A DNA stretch of 64,000 bases. Source: Marsupella aquatica. Its lineage: Eukaryota > Marchantiophyta. Positions within the stretch are counted from its first letter, which is position 1. Each line of letters starts with the position of its first letter. The notes below the pieces were generated by a model. It was given only the letters and a program-made list of their open reading frames with translations, did not search any database and had not been told where the DNA came from. Of this stretch, positions 12,721 to 25,302 are shown one piece after another. The DNA is taken from contig OZ316892.1 of assembly GCA_973895155.1 (NCBI GenBank), forward strand, positions 6,386,001-6,450,000. Reading direction: 5' to 3'. A program made the position numbers and the translations under genes.

Positions 12721-15700
12721 ATGCCGGTGGCGGTGGGATATGCGACGTCGTCGTACAGAGATAGGACTTCTGAGCTTCATTCGATAGCGGACAGTTTGCG
12801 CAGATCACAAGCGTTTTCGCAGGGCGCTTCATCGTCGGCAGCAGCAGCTCCCAATGGATCTTCCTCTTCGTTTTCTCTTAATATCGATGGATCCTCTTCC
12901 TCAGCCAGCGGCAGGATGTCGCAGCAGCAACCAGGTTCAGTCGGATCGGTGCAGTCAGAGTTCAATAAACGAGCGTCCAGAATCGGCCTCAGCATCCACC
13001 AAACCTCACAGAAACTCTCAAAGCTCACAAAGCGTAAGTCGTCTCTAGGACACCAGGCATTGTCCGTTCTTCCTCACCCCCACTATGGTTAGTCACAGTT
13101 GTGAAAGATATCCGCTGTGGGTGCAATCTTTGATCTTGTCGAGGGCGAGGACAGGAAAGCTGTCTAATATTGCAGCGCCAGTTTTAGCAGGCCGATGGTT
13201 CAAAGAGGGAATCAGAACTTGCGTGCAATTAGTTATTTGTGGGTTTCTCTTCTCTTCTCGACATGACATTTGCAGATGACCTAGTGAGTTTACAATCGAG
13301 TCTCTGGGATCGCTTTTGTCTAGTGATCTGGAGAATCTTTAACCCTAGCCTTGACTTCTCGTTATTGATGGTTTTGCAATTGCAGTGGCCAAACGGACTT
13401 CAATGTTCGACGACCCTGCGGCAGAGATTCAAGATCTCACTGCTGTCATTAAGCAGGATATCACCGCCCTAAATGCGGCTATTTCAGATTTACAGGTTCT
13501 CTGCGACTCAAGAAACGAAGGGGCAAACAGAACCAAGCACAGTAGTGAACACTCTACTACCGTTGTTGATAATCTGAAAAGTCGCCTTATGAATACCACA
13601 AAGGAATTCAAGGATGTTCTCACATTGCGAACAGAGGTCAGTTAGCTCGGAATCCGCCCTCTTACGCAAGAGATGAAGGCATTCCTCAAGAATGCCGTTT
13701 ATCGCAAGCAGTCCTCTTGCATTACCGTTGACGTAACTGGAAATAAATTGCATAGTTCGACCAGTGCTGTCAGAGGTTTGAAACGAATGAGAAAAGTGCG
13801 GAGCTTGGTGCTAATCACCAACTTGCAGATTGTTTATTTTTGTTGTTGAAAGTTTTGTGTGAGGTGGAATCAAATTCTCAGATTGTTTCCAGGCTTTTGA
13901 CGTTCTAGTGATTTCTTTTCACAGAGTCTAAAGGTTCACGAGAACAGGAGACAACTTTTCACTGCTACCCCGCCGAAGGAAACCAATGCTTTTGCCAGGC
14001 AGCGTCCACTTAATCCTCTTGCTGCAAGCAATGGAAATGCAACCAGCAGCAGTAGCAGTGCCAGTAGCGGCCCAAGTACAAGCTCGAATGCTACTAATCA
14101 TCCTTGGGCAAACGGAGCGAGTGCAAACACTCAACTCTTCTCATCGAGGTGATTCTTCGTTTCATCGCTTAAACCCGCCTTTGACGTCATTCAGGCTTAT
14201 GTTTTCAGGAGACTGGAATAAGAGAGAGATAGACCTCTCTGTCTTTTATTTGAAGGTTATGGACCTACTTGCTGATCCTTATTAATACCTGTCAACTTCT
14301 TTAAAGAACGCTGGATCAAGGTGTCTGGTGTTTCCTTAGGCATATCGTTTTTGTTGTCCCTGTCTTGTGCTGAGATATTCCTGAAAAGGATAGTCGTCCT
14401 GTGTGAATGTGAGTGATGGTTTGCTGGATGTCTGGGGTTTTGAAGTACCTGTCTTCGTAAACGGGGGGAAGTCTTTGAGTTGATTACAAAGAGACATGAT
14501 TGGGGGCTACTTATTAATTCAATTTCCATAGGTTTTTTGTAAACCTTTCCTGCTGGTGAATTGCCGCGCTGCAGAGATCTAAATGTTGGTATGTTGGGTG
14601 GCACCCAGTTGAGGTCTGTCCTTGTGTTTTCCTGGGAATCTGTCCTTGTGTTTTGGGTCGGTGTTGTACCATTCTCACTAGTTGAAAGTAAGCGATTTTT
14701 GAAGTTGTTGATGGACAGAAGTCTAGTGTCCCGAAGGTGTTTATCATCAGTTGTTATTTGCAGTGAGTTTATAAATGAATTTCCTCGTTACCCTGAAATG
14801 AACGTGTCTGCATTGAAGCCATTTAATCATACTTGCTCTGAAAATCATCGGGTCCACAACCTACTACTGTTTATATTGATGGATTAGATCCAGTTGGAAT
14901 GTCTTGAAACGATAAGCGAGTTCTGTTGGAAGGAGACATGTTGCCAAATTTAGGAAAACACGTACATGTCCAGCATTAGTAACATTTCTAATGAAGAATT
15001 TGTCCAGATTATTTGCGAGTGGTTCTTTATACATTCAAGTGTCAATCTGAGATTGCACCATAAGCCTGCAGGGATTCTGTTTTGCCGTATGATACAGAAC
15101 TCATGAACCTGCTTTGGTCTACAGACGGCGGCTTAATGCTGATGGATTAGCAAATCCTGGCTCCCAACAAGGGCAAATGCAACAGCAGCAGCAGCTGGCG
15201 CTACCTGTACAAGACAGCTATATGCAAAGCAGAGCAGATGCTCTTCAAAGTGTAGAGTCTACTATTGTAGAGCTTAGCAACATTTTCACGCAATTGGCTA
15301 CAATGGTTGCTCAGCAAGGAGAGCTGGCTATAAGGTGAATTTCTTTTCCCTTTTCCTTTCAAAGAATTTGTCTCTGTGCAGTAGCTCGAAAGTTCAAAGA
15401 TTTGACTTGTACAGATGTGAAGTTGTCCTGGTCCATAAATAGGATACATGATTCTAGCTTCAGTTGAATGATTATTTTGTATAGTGGTTCCACACACTAG
15501 GGGTTTCTGGACGTTTCATGCCCTTGACTGTACTTGTATGTTATGTTTTCTTGCCCTTAGTATGGAGGTGCTAAATCGGCTTGTCTTAATTTTTTGCGGT
15601 TACCCGCAGAATTGATGAGAACATGGATGATACACTTGCAAATGTGGAGGGAGCGCAAGGAGCTTTGCTGAAATATTTGAACCGAATATCATCCAACCGC

Positions 15701-15769
15701 TGGCTGATTATCAAAATATTCTTTGTTTTGGTGATTTTCCTGTTAATTTTTGTCGTCTTTGTAGCTTGA
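12721..15769 (+). CDS. SYP3: Qa-SNARE syntaxin, SYP3/SED5 type
   Basis: Five exons join in phase: 12721-13033, 13386-13636, 13925-14148, 15125-15334 and 15610-15769. They encode 385 residues. SED5/SYP3 syntaxins are Golgi Qa-SNAREs that drive fusion in ER-Golgi and intra-Golgi transport. The N-terminus (MPVAVGYATSSYRDRTSE) has the short SED5-type lead, followed by a Ser-rich stretch and the helical N-terminal domain. A low-complexity Ser/Asn/Gln linker spans about residues 205-290. The SNARE helix runs from about 302 to 356, with zero-layer glutamine Q327 in the AQQGE motif. The SSNRW junction precedes a single C-terminal membrane anchor at 364-385, so the protein is tail-anchored and cytosol-facing. 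The start is the first ATG in frame with the conserved N-terminus. Intron 3 (976 nt) is the longest. It could equally be named SYP31 or SYP32. Confidence 0.93.
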
Positions 15770-18700
15770 ATAAGAGCTCTGAAGATCTCGATATTACAGA
15801 GATACCTCGTGTATAGTGCACAGTTAGTCGTCCCCTGCCATTAGTGGGCTGTCCATTTCTTGCCTGGCACAGGCTGTGCCGTTATCATTTATGTACCCGG
15901 CGTGTTTGGAGATTTAGAAGAAGTCAATTTAGCCTTGGTCTTGAGATTGTAGTCTGAATGTTTGTACTAGCCAGTCCATTGAGAAACTAATTGTGTCAGA
16001 TGCTTGCTGGTAAGCCAGCTGAAGTCTGGCACTTGAGTTTTACCTTGATGGAAATCTCGGTATAATCTGGATACCATAATGGCGTTGGTGGTTTCCTCGT
16101 GGTACCCTCATTTGTACTCAGAATGTGTAGTTACAACATCAATCAATCACTACAGTTGCCACAAGCTATGATGGTAACCATTTTAACAATAGAATCATTG
16201 TCCAGAAAGACTGGCTTTTGAGGGGAGTCTGTGCTACACTGTCGGAACTTTGAAAAGACTGGATGCCACGGTCGCGGTTATTACTGGTGCATGGAGGTCT
16301 ATGTATTTTTGTATTTGCATGACCTCGCTGCTTGTAAATTTTTCTGCTTGACCTTGTGCCCAACTATTACAATTGCCTGGTAACAGTCATTCTGACGTAA
16401 AGATGGTTGTGAAGATCAATGTTCTTAAATTTATGTTAGTGAAGTTTATTTATGGCACAGGTTGCACAAGTCACACCTACAGGTGATGACATCCTCTCTT
16501 GGTGTTCAGGTCTAGATGGCTTAAAATCGATGACTATTCCCCTAACCATTAGGACCTTTGCTGGGCTTCAAATTCACATGATGACCAAGGAATCTATGGA
16601 CTGATGGTCTGCCGACAAAACCTACCAGAGTAGCAGCACCAAAAGAATTGTGGCGAAATATGCCCCACAATTATTGTTACTTGTATCATCGATTGCAAAG
16701 TGCTATACATGGTGTTACTTTGAGAAGGCATGCCACTTTTGAAGATTACACCTCTCATCCCTTTTGGTTGTGCCTGTCACAATTAGCCTCTCGCCTACTA
16801 ATGTAGCATCTAGTTTTTACACTTTCATTCATGCTAGGGCCAAGAATTGTCAAACAAGCTCTAGTAACAGCAAAGGAAAATATGAATTGAATGCCTAATA
16901 GGTACCACTTTTTAAAACCGAATTATTAAAAAAATATTGACTCCCTAGTGATAGTTCATTCTTTGCCTAGCACTTGCAATACAACAATGACAAGTCAGGA
17001 ATTTTTTAACACAATGAATCCAACAAGAATGCAAGCAAATGAACAGTATTTTTGTCTTTATCTTTTTCTGAATTTTGCCCTCTGTTTCAAGTTTGCAAAA
17101 GCATGTTAGTGGGCACAAAGAATGACAAAATACATAAGACAGGAGTTTAGGGTTTAGGGTCACGGCAGTGTAGAGCATCACTTCCCACTGGGGCTATAGT
17201 TGTAGAAAAATACTTAAATCCAACTTGACATGAAATTAGTGGGCACAAAGAATGACAAAATACATAAGACAGGAAACTTTTTCGTGAATGGTTCACATGC
17301 ATTTCTGCACAGCAAAAAGTCTAAAGGTTGGATCTTCTCAAGAAAGATCCAAGCAAGAGGTAACCCACTAGGGTGCATTCAATTCTCGATCATGGCTTAA
17401 AAAATCCTGAAGGATGAGAAGGACCAAGATTGCAAAACAGGAACATTATGAAGAGAGGCAATGATCAATTGCACAACCCAAGGTTTTGTTTAGGATTGTG
17501 AACTGAGAGTTATCAACAGTCAGTGCAGATGCAATACACTCTTGTGTGATAAATGGGACTTATCAATTGTGTAATTGCAACCTACAATCCTTACAAACAC
17601 ATCGTCAAATATACGCCCAATGCATTGGTGTTTTCTCCTAACAAGTAAACTGTCTATTGAATAATTGAAATGTAGAATAAACATGGTACACCTTTACATA
17701 TGTTCTTTTGTGGTTGCACAAACTAAGTTCTAGCCCCAATTGTTGCTAGAACCTTGAACCAACCAAGTTTCTTTTACGAGACTCCCAATCACATAGCCTT
17801 GGCTCTTCCAACCACCTAGGATAGTTTGACTAAATGAAGTGGGTGAATACTGTTCCTAGGATAGTTTGACCTAATGCACTGCTTGGGGGCCTCACTCCAA
17901 CGGTGTCCCATATCAATTGTTAAAGCTATTTTTGGATAAAACACACCCTGAAAATAAAAAGTTGTATAACTATTTTCTACTACTGACTGCATGGAATATT
18001 CTAGGAATATTCACAGATTTGGTTTTAAAAATTATTTGATTTTAATAATCTCAAAATTGGATTAAAATACCCCAAATTTTCTTTCACAAACATTTATGAG
18101 TCTTCCCATAAACCCAATAAAACAACCCTATACGCATTCATGCATGATGGGCAAAAAGAAAATAAGTGAGATTCCCCAAGGTGAACCGGTGAATAGTGTC
18201 CCCATACTCCTCAAAATACAAAGATACTTTATAAGAGTGTGCTGAAGAAATTCTTCCCACAATTTTTATAATATGGTTTGAGATAACATAGAATAATCAA
18301 TTTAAATTGTCATGAGATGAGGAGTAATATATTATAGATATGAAATTTTTTGCAATTAACCAATTGGCATGTGATACCAAATCAAATTCAGTTCCCTTGG
18401 AAATGATTCCAGAAATGTTTTGGGATATTTGAACCTAAGAAGGGTAAAAGTATTATCTTTTGGTTATTGGATCCACCTGGTTAGCCAATTTATTAATATT
18501 TCCATATTCACCCACAATCCCATATCAGACTTTTGAGCACATAACTCAGGGAACTCTGTTGTTTAGCAATGACCTACTCTTAGATGCCCTTATATATCAA
18601 TGATAAAAAATACATAAGGTTCTACTAAATTTAATATTGGCCCAAAGAACAAAAATGCTAGTCGATATAAAGCAACGAGACGTGTAGTCCTGTGTAGTCT

Positions 18701-19149
18701 CAATAAAATCATTTTATTACGTGCACACCAAAAAAATGTCTCATTAGGTGACACAAGAATCCCGTAGTACAAATGAGAATTTATTTACAATTATAATAAA
18801 CAATGTTCTCAGGAGTTTACCTTCACCTATAAACAAAATCATCAACAACAATAACAACAAATAAATGACCTGTGCCCCATGACTTACAGCCCAAGTAAGC
18901 CTGCCTATGACTTATCATGAATATGATTAAAACTTCTGAAACCTTTTTAACTGTTGGTCATGATCTCCATGTGTGCTAATAAACAGAGTTTATCCATATT
19001 TGAAAGTTGTTTTAGCTCTATACTGCCCAAGGTGCTGCATATAAGAGCCTAGAGAATTGGCAAATTCCAATGTCAAAGGAAATGTTAGTAGGTCATAAAT
19101 TTATAATGTGGACATGTGCAAGAAGTTAGTATAAACGTCATCAAAGCTT
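15770..19149. other. Long intergenic region, AT-rich
   Basis: After the syntaxin 3' UTR there is no supported gene for about 3.4 kb. It contains a 39-bp direct repeat with a telomere-like motif (17106-17274) and an AT-rich block related to one at 33.5 kb (about 17945-18125). Frames are short and stop-rich. Confidence 0.55.
17106..17274. repeat. 39-bp direct repeat flanking a telomere-like motif
   Basis: Bases 17106-17144 and 17236-17274 are identical over 39 bases and lie 130 bp apart. Right after the first copy is TTTAGGGTTTAGGG (17146-17159), two units of the plant telomere repeat. Such telo-boxes occur in some plant promoters, but no gene starts nearby. Confidence 0.85.
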
Positions 19150-19860
19150 GTTGTCTGATGCAAATGAGCAAAGTTTTTCTCTTACCCAGAGAGGCATGGG
19201 TGTGTGGTAGCTCACTTGTCTGAGTTGAGTCATAGGTCTAGAGTTCAAATGTGGTGATTGACTATTCCCTTTCTGTGGGGTTTCACAGATTCCCCCTTAA
19301 AATTAAAGAAAAAAGTTTTTCTCCCAACCTTTTTTGATGAGCTCTTGGTAGCTCACGACTTCACAAGGTTTCTTCAGGGAGCCATATCATGGAGGTCCTT
19401 TTTCCACAAAATTACTGATGTAGATTTTCTGGCATTCAGGGAAGCAAGATGGGTAGCTAAATCGAACTCATGGAAGAAGTTTTTCTGCCTTGAAAAAACT
19501 CATTGAAATTCATCCAAAAAGCCAGCATACAACAGTGGTGGCCGACAAAAGGGGGTCAGCACCCTGGGGGGGGGGGGGACCAAAGGTTGGGGAGCCAAAG
19601 GGACCCGAAAGGCCGGCACCAGGAGAGAAGCATGGAAGAAGTTGCTTAATGGCAAAGGCAGCCCTGCTGTCTGATGCAAATGAACAAAGCTCTTCTCGTA
19701 GCGGTTTGATGAGCTCTTGGTAGCTCATGACTTTACAACGTTTCTTCAGAGAACTATACCAGGTCCTAATTTGCACAAAATTACTGAAGTAGATTTCTCC
19801 TTTCAGGGAAGCAACATGGTTAGCTAAAACGAAAGCATGGAAAAAGTTTCTCATGGGCAA
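19150..19860. repeat. Local segmental duplication, first copy carrying a SINE
   Basis: Bases 19150-19181 plus 19324-19480 match 19660-19860. Both copies read CTGTCTGATGCAAATGA-type sequence, then TTTGATGAGCTCTTGGTAGC, then a shared tail ending near AAGTTTCTC. In the first copy the SINE at 19182-19311 interrupts the match, so the SINE arrived at or after the time the duplication formed. A poly-G run lies at 19567-19578. Confidence 0.75.
19182..19311 (+). mobile_element. tRNA-derived SINE with 12-bp target duplication
   Basis: The 130-bp unit is flanked on both sides by AAAGTTTTTCTC (19170-19181 and 19312-19323), a perfect 12-bp target-site duplication. It starts with a tRNA-like head whose A-box is TGGTAGCTCAC (19205-19215) and B-box-like sequence GAGTTCAAAT (19241-19250), spaced as in RNA polymerase III internal promoters. 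It ends in an A-rich tail. It encodes no protein, so LINE machinery would have mobilised it. Confidence 0.8.
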
Positions 19861-19864
19861 AGGC

Positions 19865-22800
19865 GGGCCTGCTGCTCCAACAGTAAGCTCCGCATGGAGA
19901 GCATTTGACTGCATTACTATGTCCACCAACTAAGGGAAGAGAGGACCTACATCCAGCCTCACAAATCAAAGTTATTTTGTTTTTGTTGCCAATTTCCAGA
20001 TGTCGTTTGCAGCAATTGAATACAAGCTGACACGGCGATTTTCATCCAGTATTGAGCTCGTTTTCAATCATCCTCCGATGTTGATCATATTCAAGCTTCT
20101 TTCTAGAGTCCGTATATCGATGGTCTCTGTCTTTCACATTGCCGTAGGGCAGAAGCTTTCACTGGAGCTGGTCATCACTCATTTTGTGTCCATTTTCGAG
20201 CTATTTTGTCGGTTTTGAGAAAGAGGAAGGTTAGCAAAGTCTCTACGAAAGAGCACAGGAGAAGTGCTTGAGTGAATTCTGGGCAAAAAGAATACTTTAA
20301 CAGATTGGTATTCAAACACACAATAATTTAGGGGTTGCTTTGTGGTCCATATTGGCCCATGGACAGCCGCAAAACCCTCTTTCTTGCTCATATGGTACAT
20401 ACTAAACCCATGAGAGAATTGTGACATATAAACAAGAGTCATCTAATTACGGACCCCCATTAGGGGTCCTTTGCAAAATTCCTGGCTCCACAGCGCGCCA
20501 CATCATCATGGCACGCTGCAAACAGGAAGAGACTTGTTTTTGGATAAAATTAACTTCTGCATTCGTGTTTGTGGCAAGTTTGTTGTAAAAACTAGGACGC
20601 CATGCCGTAAAAACGAATGTAAACAAAACTGACATGCAAATCAAAAGACAAAAAGATTGAGGTAAAACTGCTCCAAATAACTGTTTTATTTACATTTTGA
20701 TTTTATTCTAAACATAAAATTTTCCCGGTATCAATTTTTGATTTGACATTGCTAAGTCAAATCATAATGAAAACTCACGTATAATATGGCGTTAGAAAGA
20801 TCTTGAAGAGACGGTCCTGATGAGCTCAGCATTGTCATCATTCGGTAAGAATTGAGTAAATAATTTGAAAATAGATTTTACCCGTGATTTCACAGTCTCT
20901 AACGTGAATATAAATTTTTGTTGTACAACCCCTGAAATGTTTACCACTTCCATGAGAATGAACCTAAAATTGACAGATTTTATCGAGTACTAAGGAGATT
21001 ATGAATTTTAGAATTTCTTTAGTTTTTTAATGAACTTAACATTGATAGATTTAGTTGAGTTCTGAGTATATTATAAGTTTCCAATGTTCTTTAGCTTTCC
21101 AATGAGTGTAACATTGGGAGATTTTATCAAGTACTAAAGTGGTCATGAGTTTCTAACTTTCTCTAGCTTTTGATCGATTCCAAACTCCACAATTGAAGAT
21201 TTGTTTCCATGAAAGTTTTTGTCTTAAATGATTATGCAAAGTTATTGATTTGATGACACCGATGACTTCTCTCTCTTTGTCTATCTACATGTAGGAATTG
21301 AAAGTGATTACTTTTGATGCAACTTGACTGCATCCAGCATCCCTTCGATACTGTGGAGGAAATCGTCAAGCACTGTTTTGCTGAAGTGGACAATTAAGCT
21401 ACCCACACATTAAACAGTAGTTCACAATGCAGCTGGTTTTGCGATTGATGTTAATTATGATTGCCTTGGTAAGTTTGGCACAAAGTGTGTAATCTTTAGA
21501 AATTTGTAGCTTTCTCAACTGTTCAAAACTAGAGATACTAGATTAGTTCAAAAGATTTTTCCAAACCATTTATATCAAGCCCAATAGCACCTGTTCTACT
21601 GCATGTCAGGGGAGGTATTGAAGATAGACCTTTGCTACTAAAATATTTGGAGAAATGTAAAGGTGTCAACAAGTGAAGGTATAAAGTGTGTCACAGTCCA
21701 TGGGTGTCACAGCAATTAGGAGTCAGCACATGCTGCTTGTTTCCTTGAGGATCTTTTCTACTAGCTTGCCTTGGAGGTCTTTTGGTGTTTACTATATCTT
21801 TGCATATTTCTTTCCAACGTGTGGGGCCTTTTGTGTAGAACAGAGGCTTTATCTCCCAATTTCTGTCTTCACTGGCTTCTATAGATAATGAGTGTCTTTC
21901 ACATTAGAGAGAGCTCATACATTCACTATTCTCTGTAGGGCTGAGGTTATTGGTTTTTGGACCTCTAGACAATTCCTCTTTGTGCTCTGTAGGGCCTAGG
22001 TTGTTGGTTTTTGGACCTAGACAATTCCCCTTTGTGACACTCTGCTACTGACTCTGGAGCTTTACCAGGCTTTGCAGTTTGCTCATGAGTAGGGCTTTAA
22101 TAAGTGTTTTGCAGCTGTTGTGTGGACTCTAGGGCTTTTTGGCTCTCTGTCTTCTTGATTTTTCACTTGTTTTGTACATTTATTGGGTCTCCTGCCCTCC
22201 ACACTGCCAAGAAAAACAAAACGCTTACACGACCTCTTACATGACTCAAATAGGTTCTCAAGTTATTGCCCAAGAAAACCAAGAAAACTTGCTTGTCATG
22301 AACGAAACCCAAACTAAACTCTCCCATTCCATCGCAACCTTTTCGGGAGCGAAGCTTTCGACGACAGATTTGACACTTGTGTGGTCATATGCCTCCCCTA
22401 AATTGATGATCATTACAAGTAGGGATCATGCTGGAAAATAGCTCAAAACAAAATGAATGTCTCTCGAATATTCATATCCCTTTCCTAACTGTCATTGAAC
22501 TTCGTTATGCCCAAAGAAAACCTGCGGACACGTCCAATCCACGGCATCGTAAAGTAACTGATGACAATTTGAGTAGATTTGACGATTTGTCTGTCAATGT
22601 ACCTTAGCTTTCAGAGTTTTTTGTACTCTGTGATGAGATGTCAGCACTTTTTAGCCTTTCAGCTGACCAAGAATATCATTCTGCCACAAGTACCACCAAA
22701 TCCGCCGCCGTCTAGCATTCTGAAGTTTTAGCTCAAATTGCAGGATGCCACGCCTGACGTCTAGGGTCATGCAAGGACCGTCCTTTCTTGTGGCCCCAAT

Positions 22801-25302
22801 TGCGTGCTCTCGCAAACGAATAGCATGACCCCTGCTCTCCAATTCTCAATTTCGTTCAGTCGCTGGTACATTCCTGCAGACTTGTATGTCAAGTCAGCTC
22901 AAAGTGCTTTGTATGATTGTATCTGTTTGTATCTGTACAGTGGTACGTCAGCTCTCAGCTGACCGCAGCTGACTTCACATGTACCTGTGTGAGCCATTCA
23001 AAAACAATAGCGAGCTTGTACGTCGCAGCTAGAAAGGAAGACAAGATTCGGAAGTGAAACTCCTTCGATAGATGAGTAAGTATTCCCTCTCAGGTCTCGT
23101 TATGAAATAGCTGCCAAAACCTTTAATGTGAGGAGAGACTGGGCTTTGGATTGAGAGGTACCTTACCTTCCTTGGTGTGTAGGATTGCTCTTCTAGGCCC
23201 TCTAATATGCCTGGCCACCAATTCAAGCGCTGTACGTTACTACCTCAGTGGGCGTCTGAGCATTGCAGCGTGGGCATTCGTTGTGGTACTGGTTTTTCAA
23301 TTTTCTCAGAGCTGGATTTATTTTGTGGGCTGGGCTGCCGGTCGATCTCATCTTCGAAGTCATGCAATCTCTGTCCACTCGCACTGGCCTCTAAATTTCT
23401 CCAGGAGTAGCTATGATGTCCTTGATCAATGTCTGTGATAAGTAGGATCTTGCTGAATTGGAATCTCCTCTAGATGTTGATGTTTCCTCTTTCTCTCAAT
23501 AAACCGATTGGCCCTACTTCATGAGTGAATGTCGTTGGCTTATCTCTTTGTGAATCTAGGCTGCAAACTTTCACTCTTCTGTTTTCAATCAATTTTTCCA
23601 TCCTAGAATTCCATCAATTTTCATCACGAGGGTCTTTTGAATAATGTCTAGAGGTGACGGAATTTGATATCCATACTCCGGGTAGTAATTCAGACCTGAC
23701 GTTTGATTACCTGGGTTATGAATTTGTTCTAACGCTCTTTGATGGTTACTTTCGATCTCAGCTTCGATGCATGCGTCGTCCCATTTGCTGTTTTCCATCC
23801 CTTTTGGTCCAAGCAGCAGGCATATGGTCTGTTTAGAACGTTACAACAGACAGTTATGTTCTCCGTGGACCCTCACGAAGTTCTAAATTCCGGTTTTCCA
23901 TTTTCAATGCGAAATTCATACCCATCTCCTGCGCGAGGTCTGGTCTAATTCGTACCTTTCCATCAAAGGTGGAGAAATGGTTCAAGGTGAAGAATAGATA
24001 GTTCATCAGATTCATTCTCCTGTAGCTTCACTAGATGATGCATTGAACAGGTGAATGGAATTAGTCCCTCTTCGTCGCATCCTTCCAGTCGATTCAATTG
24101 GTGGGATATCTAACTTTAGCTGCAGGGGCCTCACCGCTCATTCCGAATGAAAGTTTTCACAACCAAGTTCAGGAGTATTGGAGCCTAAATAAACGGCCGT
24201 TGGTTTTGTTCAGCCGCGACAGCCTGGTTTCAATCACCCACGTGGTACTTTTGCTACTGCTGCCTTTGCTGCAACATTTCGCTGCATCCTTCTATCCTAC
24301 ATTAACAACGTTCTTTGCAATGCAATCGGTAATGTGCAAAGCATTTCGTTTGATGGTATATGTATTCCTGCGGCATTAGTCTTGCTGACAGAGTCCTGAT
24401 GCAAAATGATAGACTGCTCGTTCGTGCAGTTAAATCTCCTTGGAACGTCGGTGGGAAATCCCCACGAAGCGTACAACAGACTACTTGATTTCGGAGAATC
24501 TTTCACTACCTGCTTCTCAATTGGACAGGATTTCATTCGCTACACCACAGGCAGTGGGTCAATGCAAGAGAGAGACAAAAGCAGTCAAATTTTAGGCTCG
24601 CCACGTTGAAACTGTTGACAGCTCCTCTCGGACGAGTTTCAGAATGGTGGTCGGGAAAAATTCAGTATTTTTCTGTTATGCTTCTGATTATATTCATTTT
24701 CATTCATATTTACTTTTGGCCCCTGTTTTGGGTAGTCTGGGTGCAGATGCTTCTATCGCAACAATTGAAGTGACCAAGCTTCGAATTTTTACGTCTCCAG
24801 GTGTTCAGCGATTAGGTTGGTGAAAATGTATGTTTTCTTGGTAAATGAAAGAGTTATAACCGAGTTGATCCACAAGCACAAGATGCCAGTCGCTTCACAA
24901 CTTGTCCAATGAGATGCCCTGTACCGTCGAGATGATATACAGAGGGGAAGGAGAGGGGAATATCGACTGATTACTAGAATTGCAGAACATCCCCAAGAAG
25001 CTATAATTATGTCAAAGGAGTGCAACCCCTGCTCGTGTCGTCAGCTTCTTTCGTGCTACATTTGGGTCTGATCTTTTTCGGCTTACATGCCAGTATCGTG
25101 CGACATAACCTAAGATGACCTGGGAGGAGAGATGACATGAAATGCTCCATAGCTCTATTTAGGTTTCCTCCCTGTAACCGCGTTGTTGGCAGTGTCAGAT
25201 GATGCCATTGGGGAGTTCTTCTCCAGACATTTTGTCCACAGTGCGTTTTCCACTTCCCTTACAAAACGATTGTTATTCATTCTTTCAATAGCGTGGGAGA
25301 TT
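19865..25302. other. Long intergenic region
   Basis: About 5.4 kb shows no gene I can support. Plus-strand frames at 22139-22441, 23151-23438 and 24098-24379 are short, mostly lack conserved features, and two use non-ATG starts. A tandem duplication lies at 21931-22036. The last few hundred bases should hold the promoter and leader of the Lsi2-like gene, though no TATA box was clear. Confidence 0.5.
21931..22036. repeat. Tandem duplication, about 53 bp unit
   Basis: Two adjacent copies both begin CTCTGTAGGG (21931 and 21985). Both contain GGTTTTTGGACCT and CTAGACAATTCC, and end in TTTGTG. They differ by a few substitutions and a short indel. Confidence 0.8.

Noticed and set aside
17146-17159. 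Interstitial telomere array
   Set aside because: Only two repeat units are present, too few for an array.
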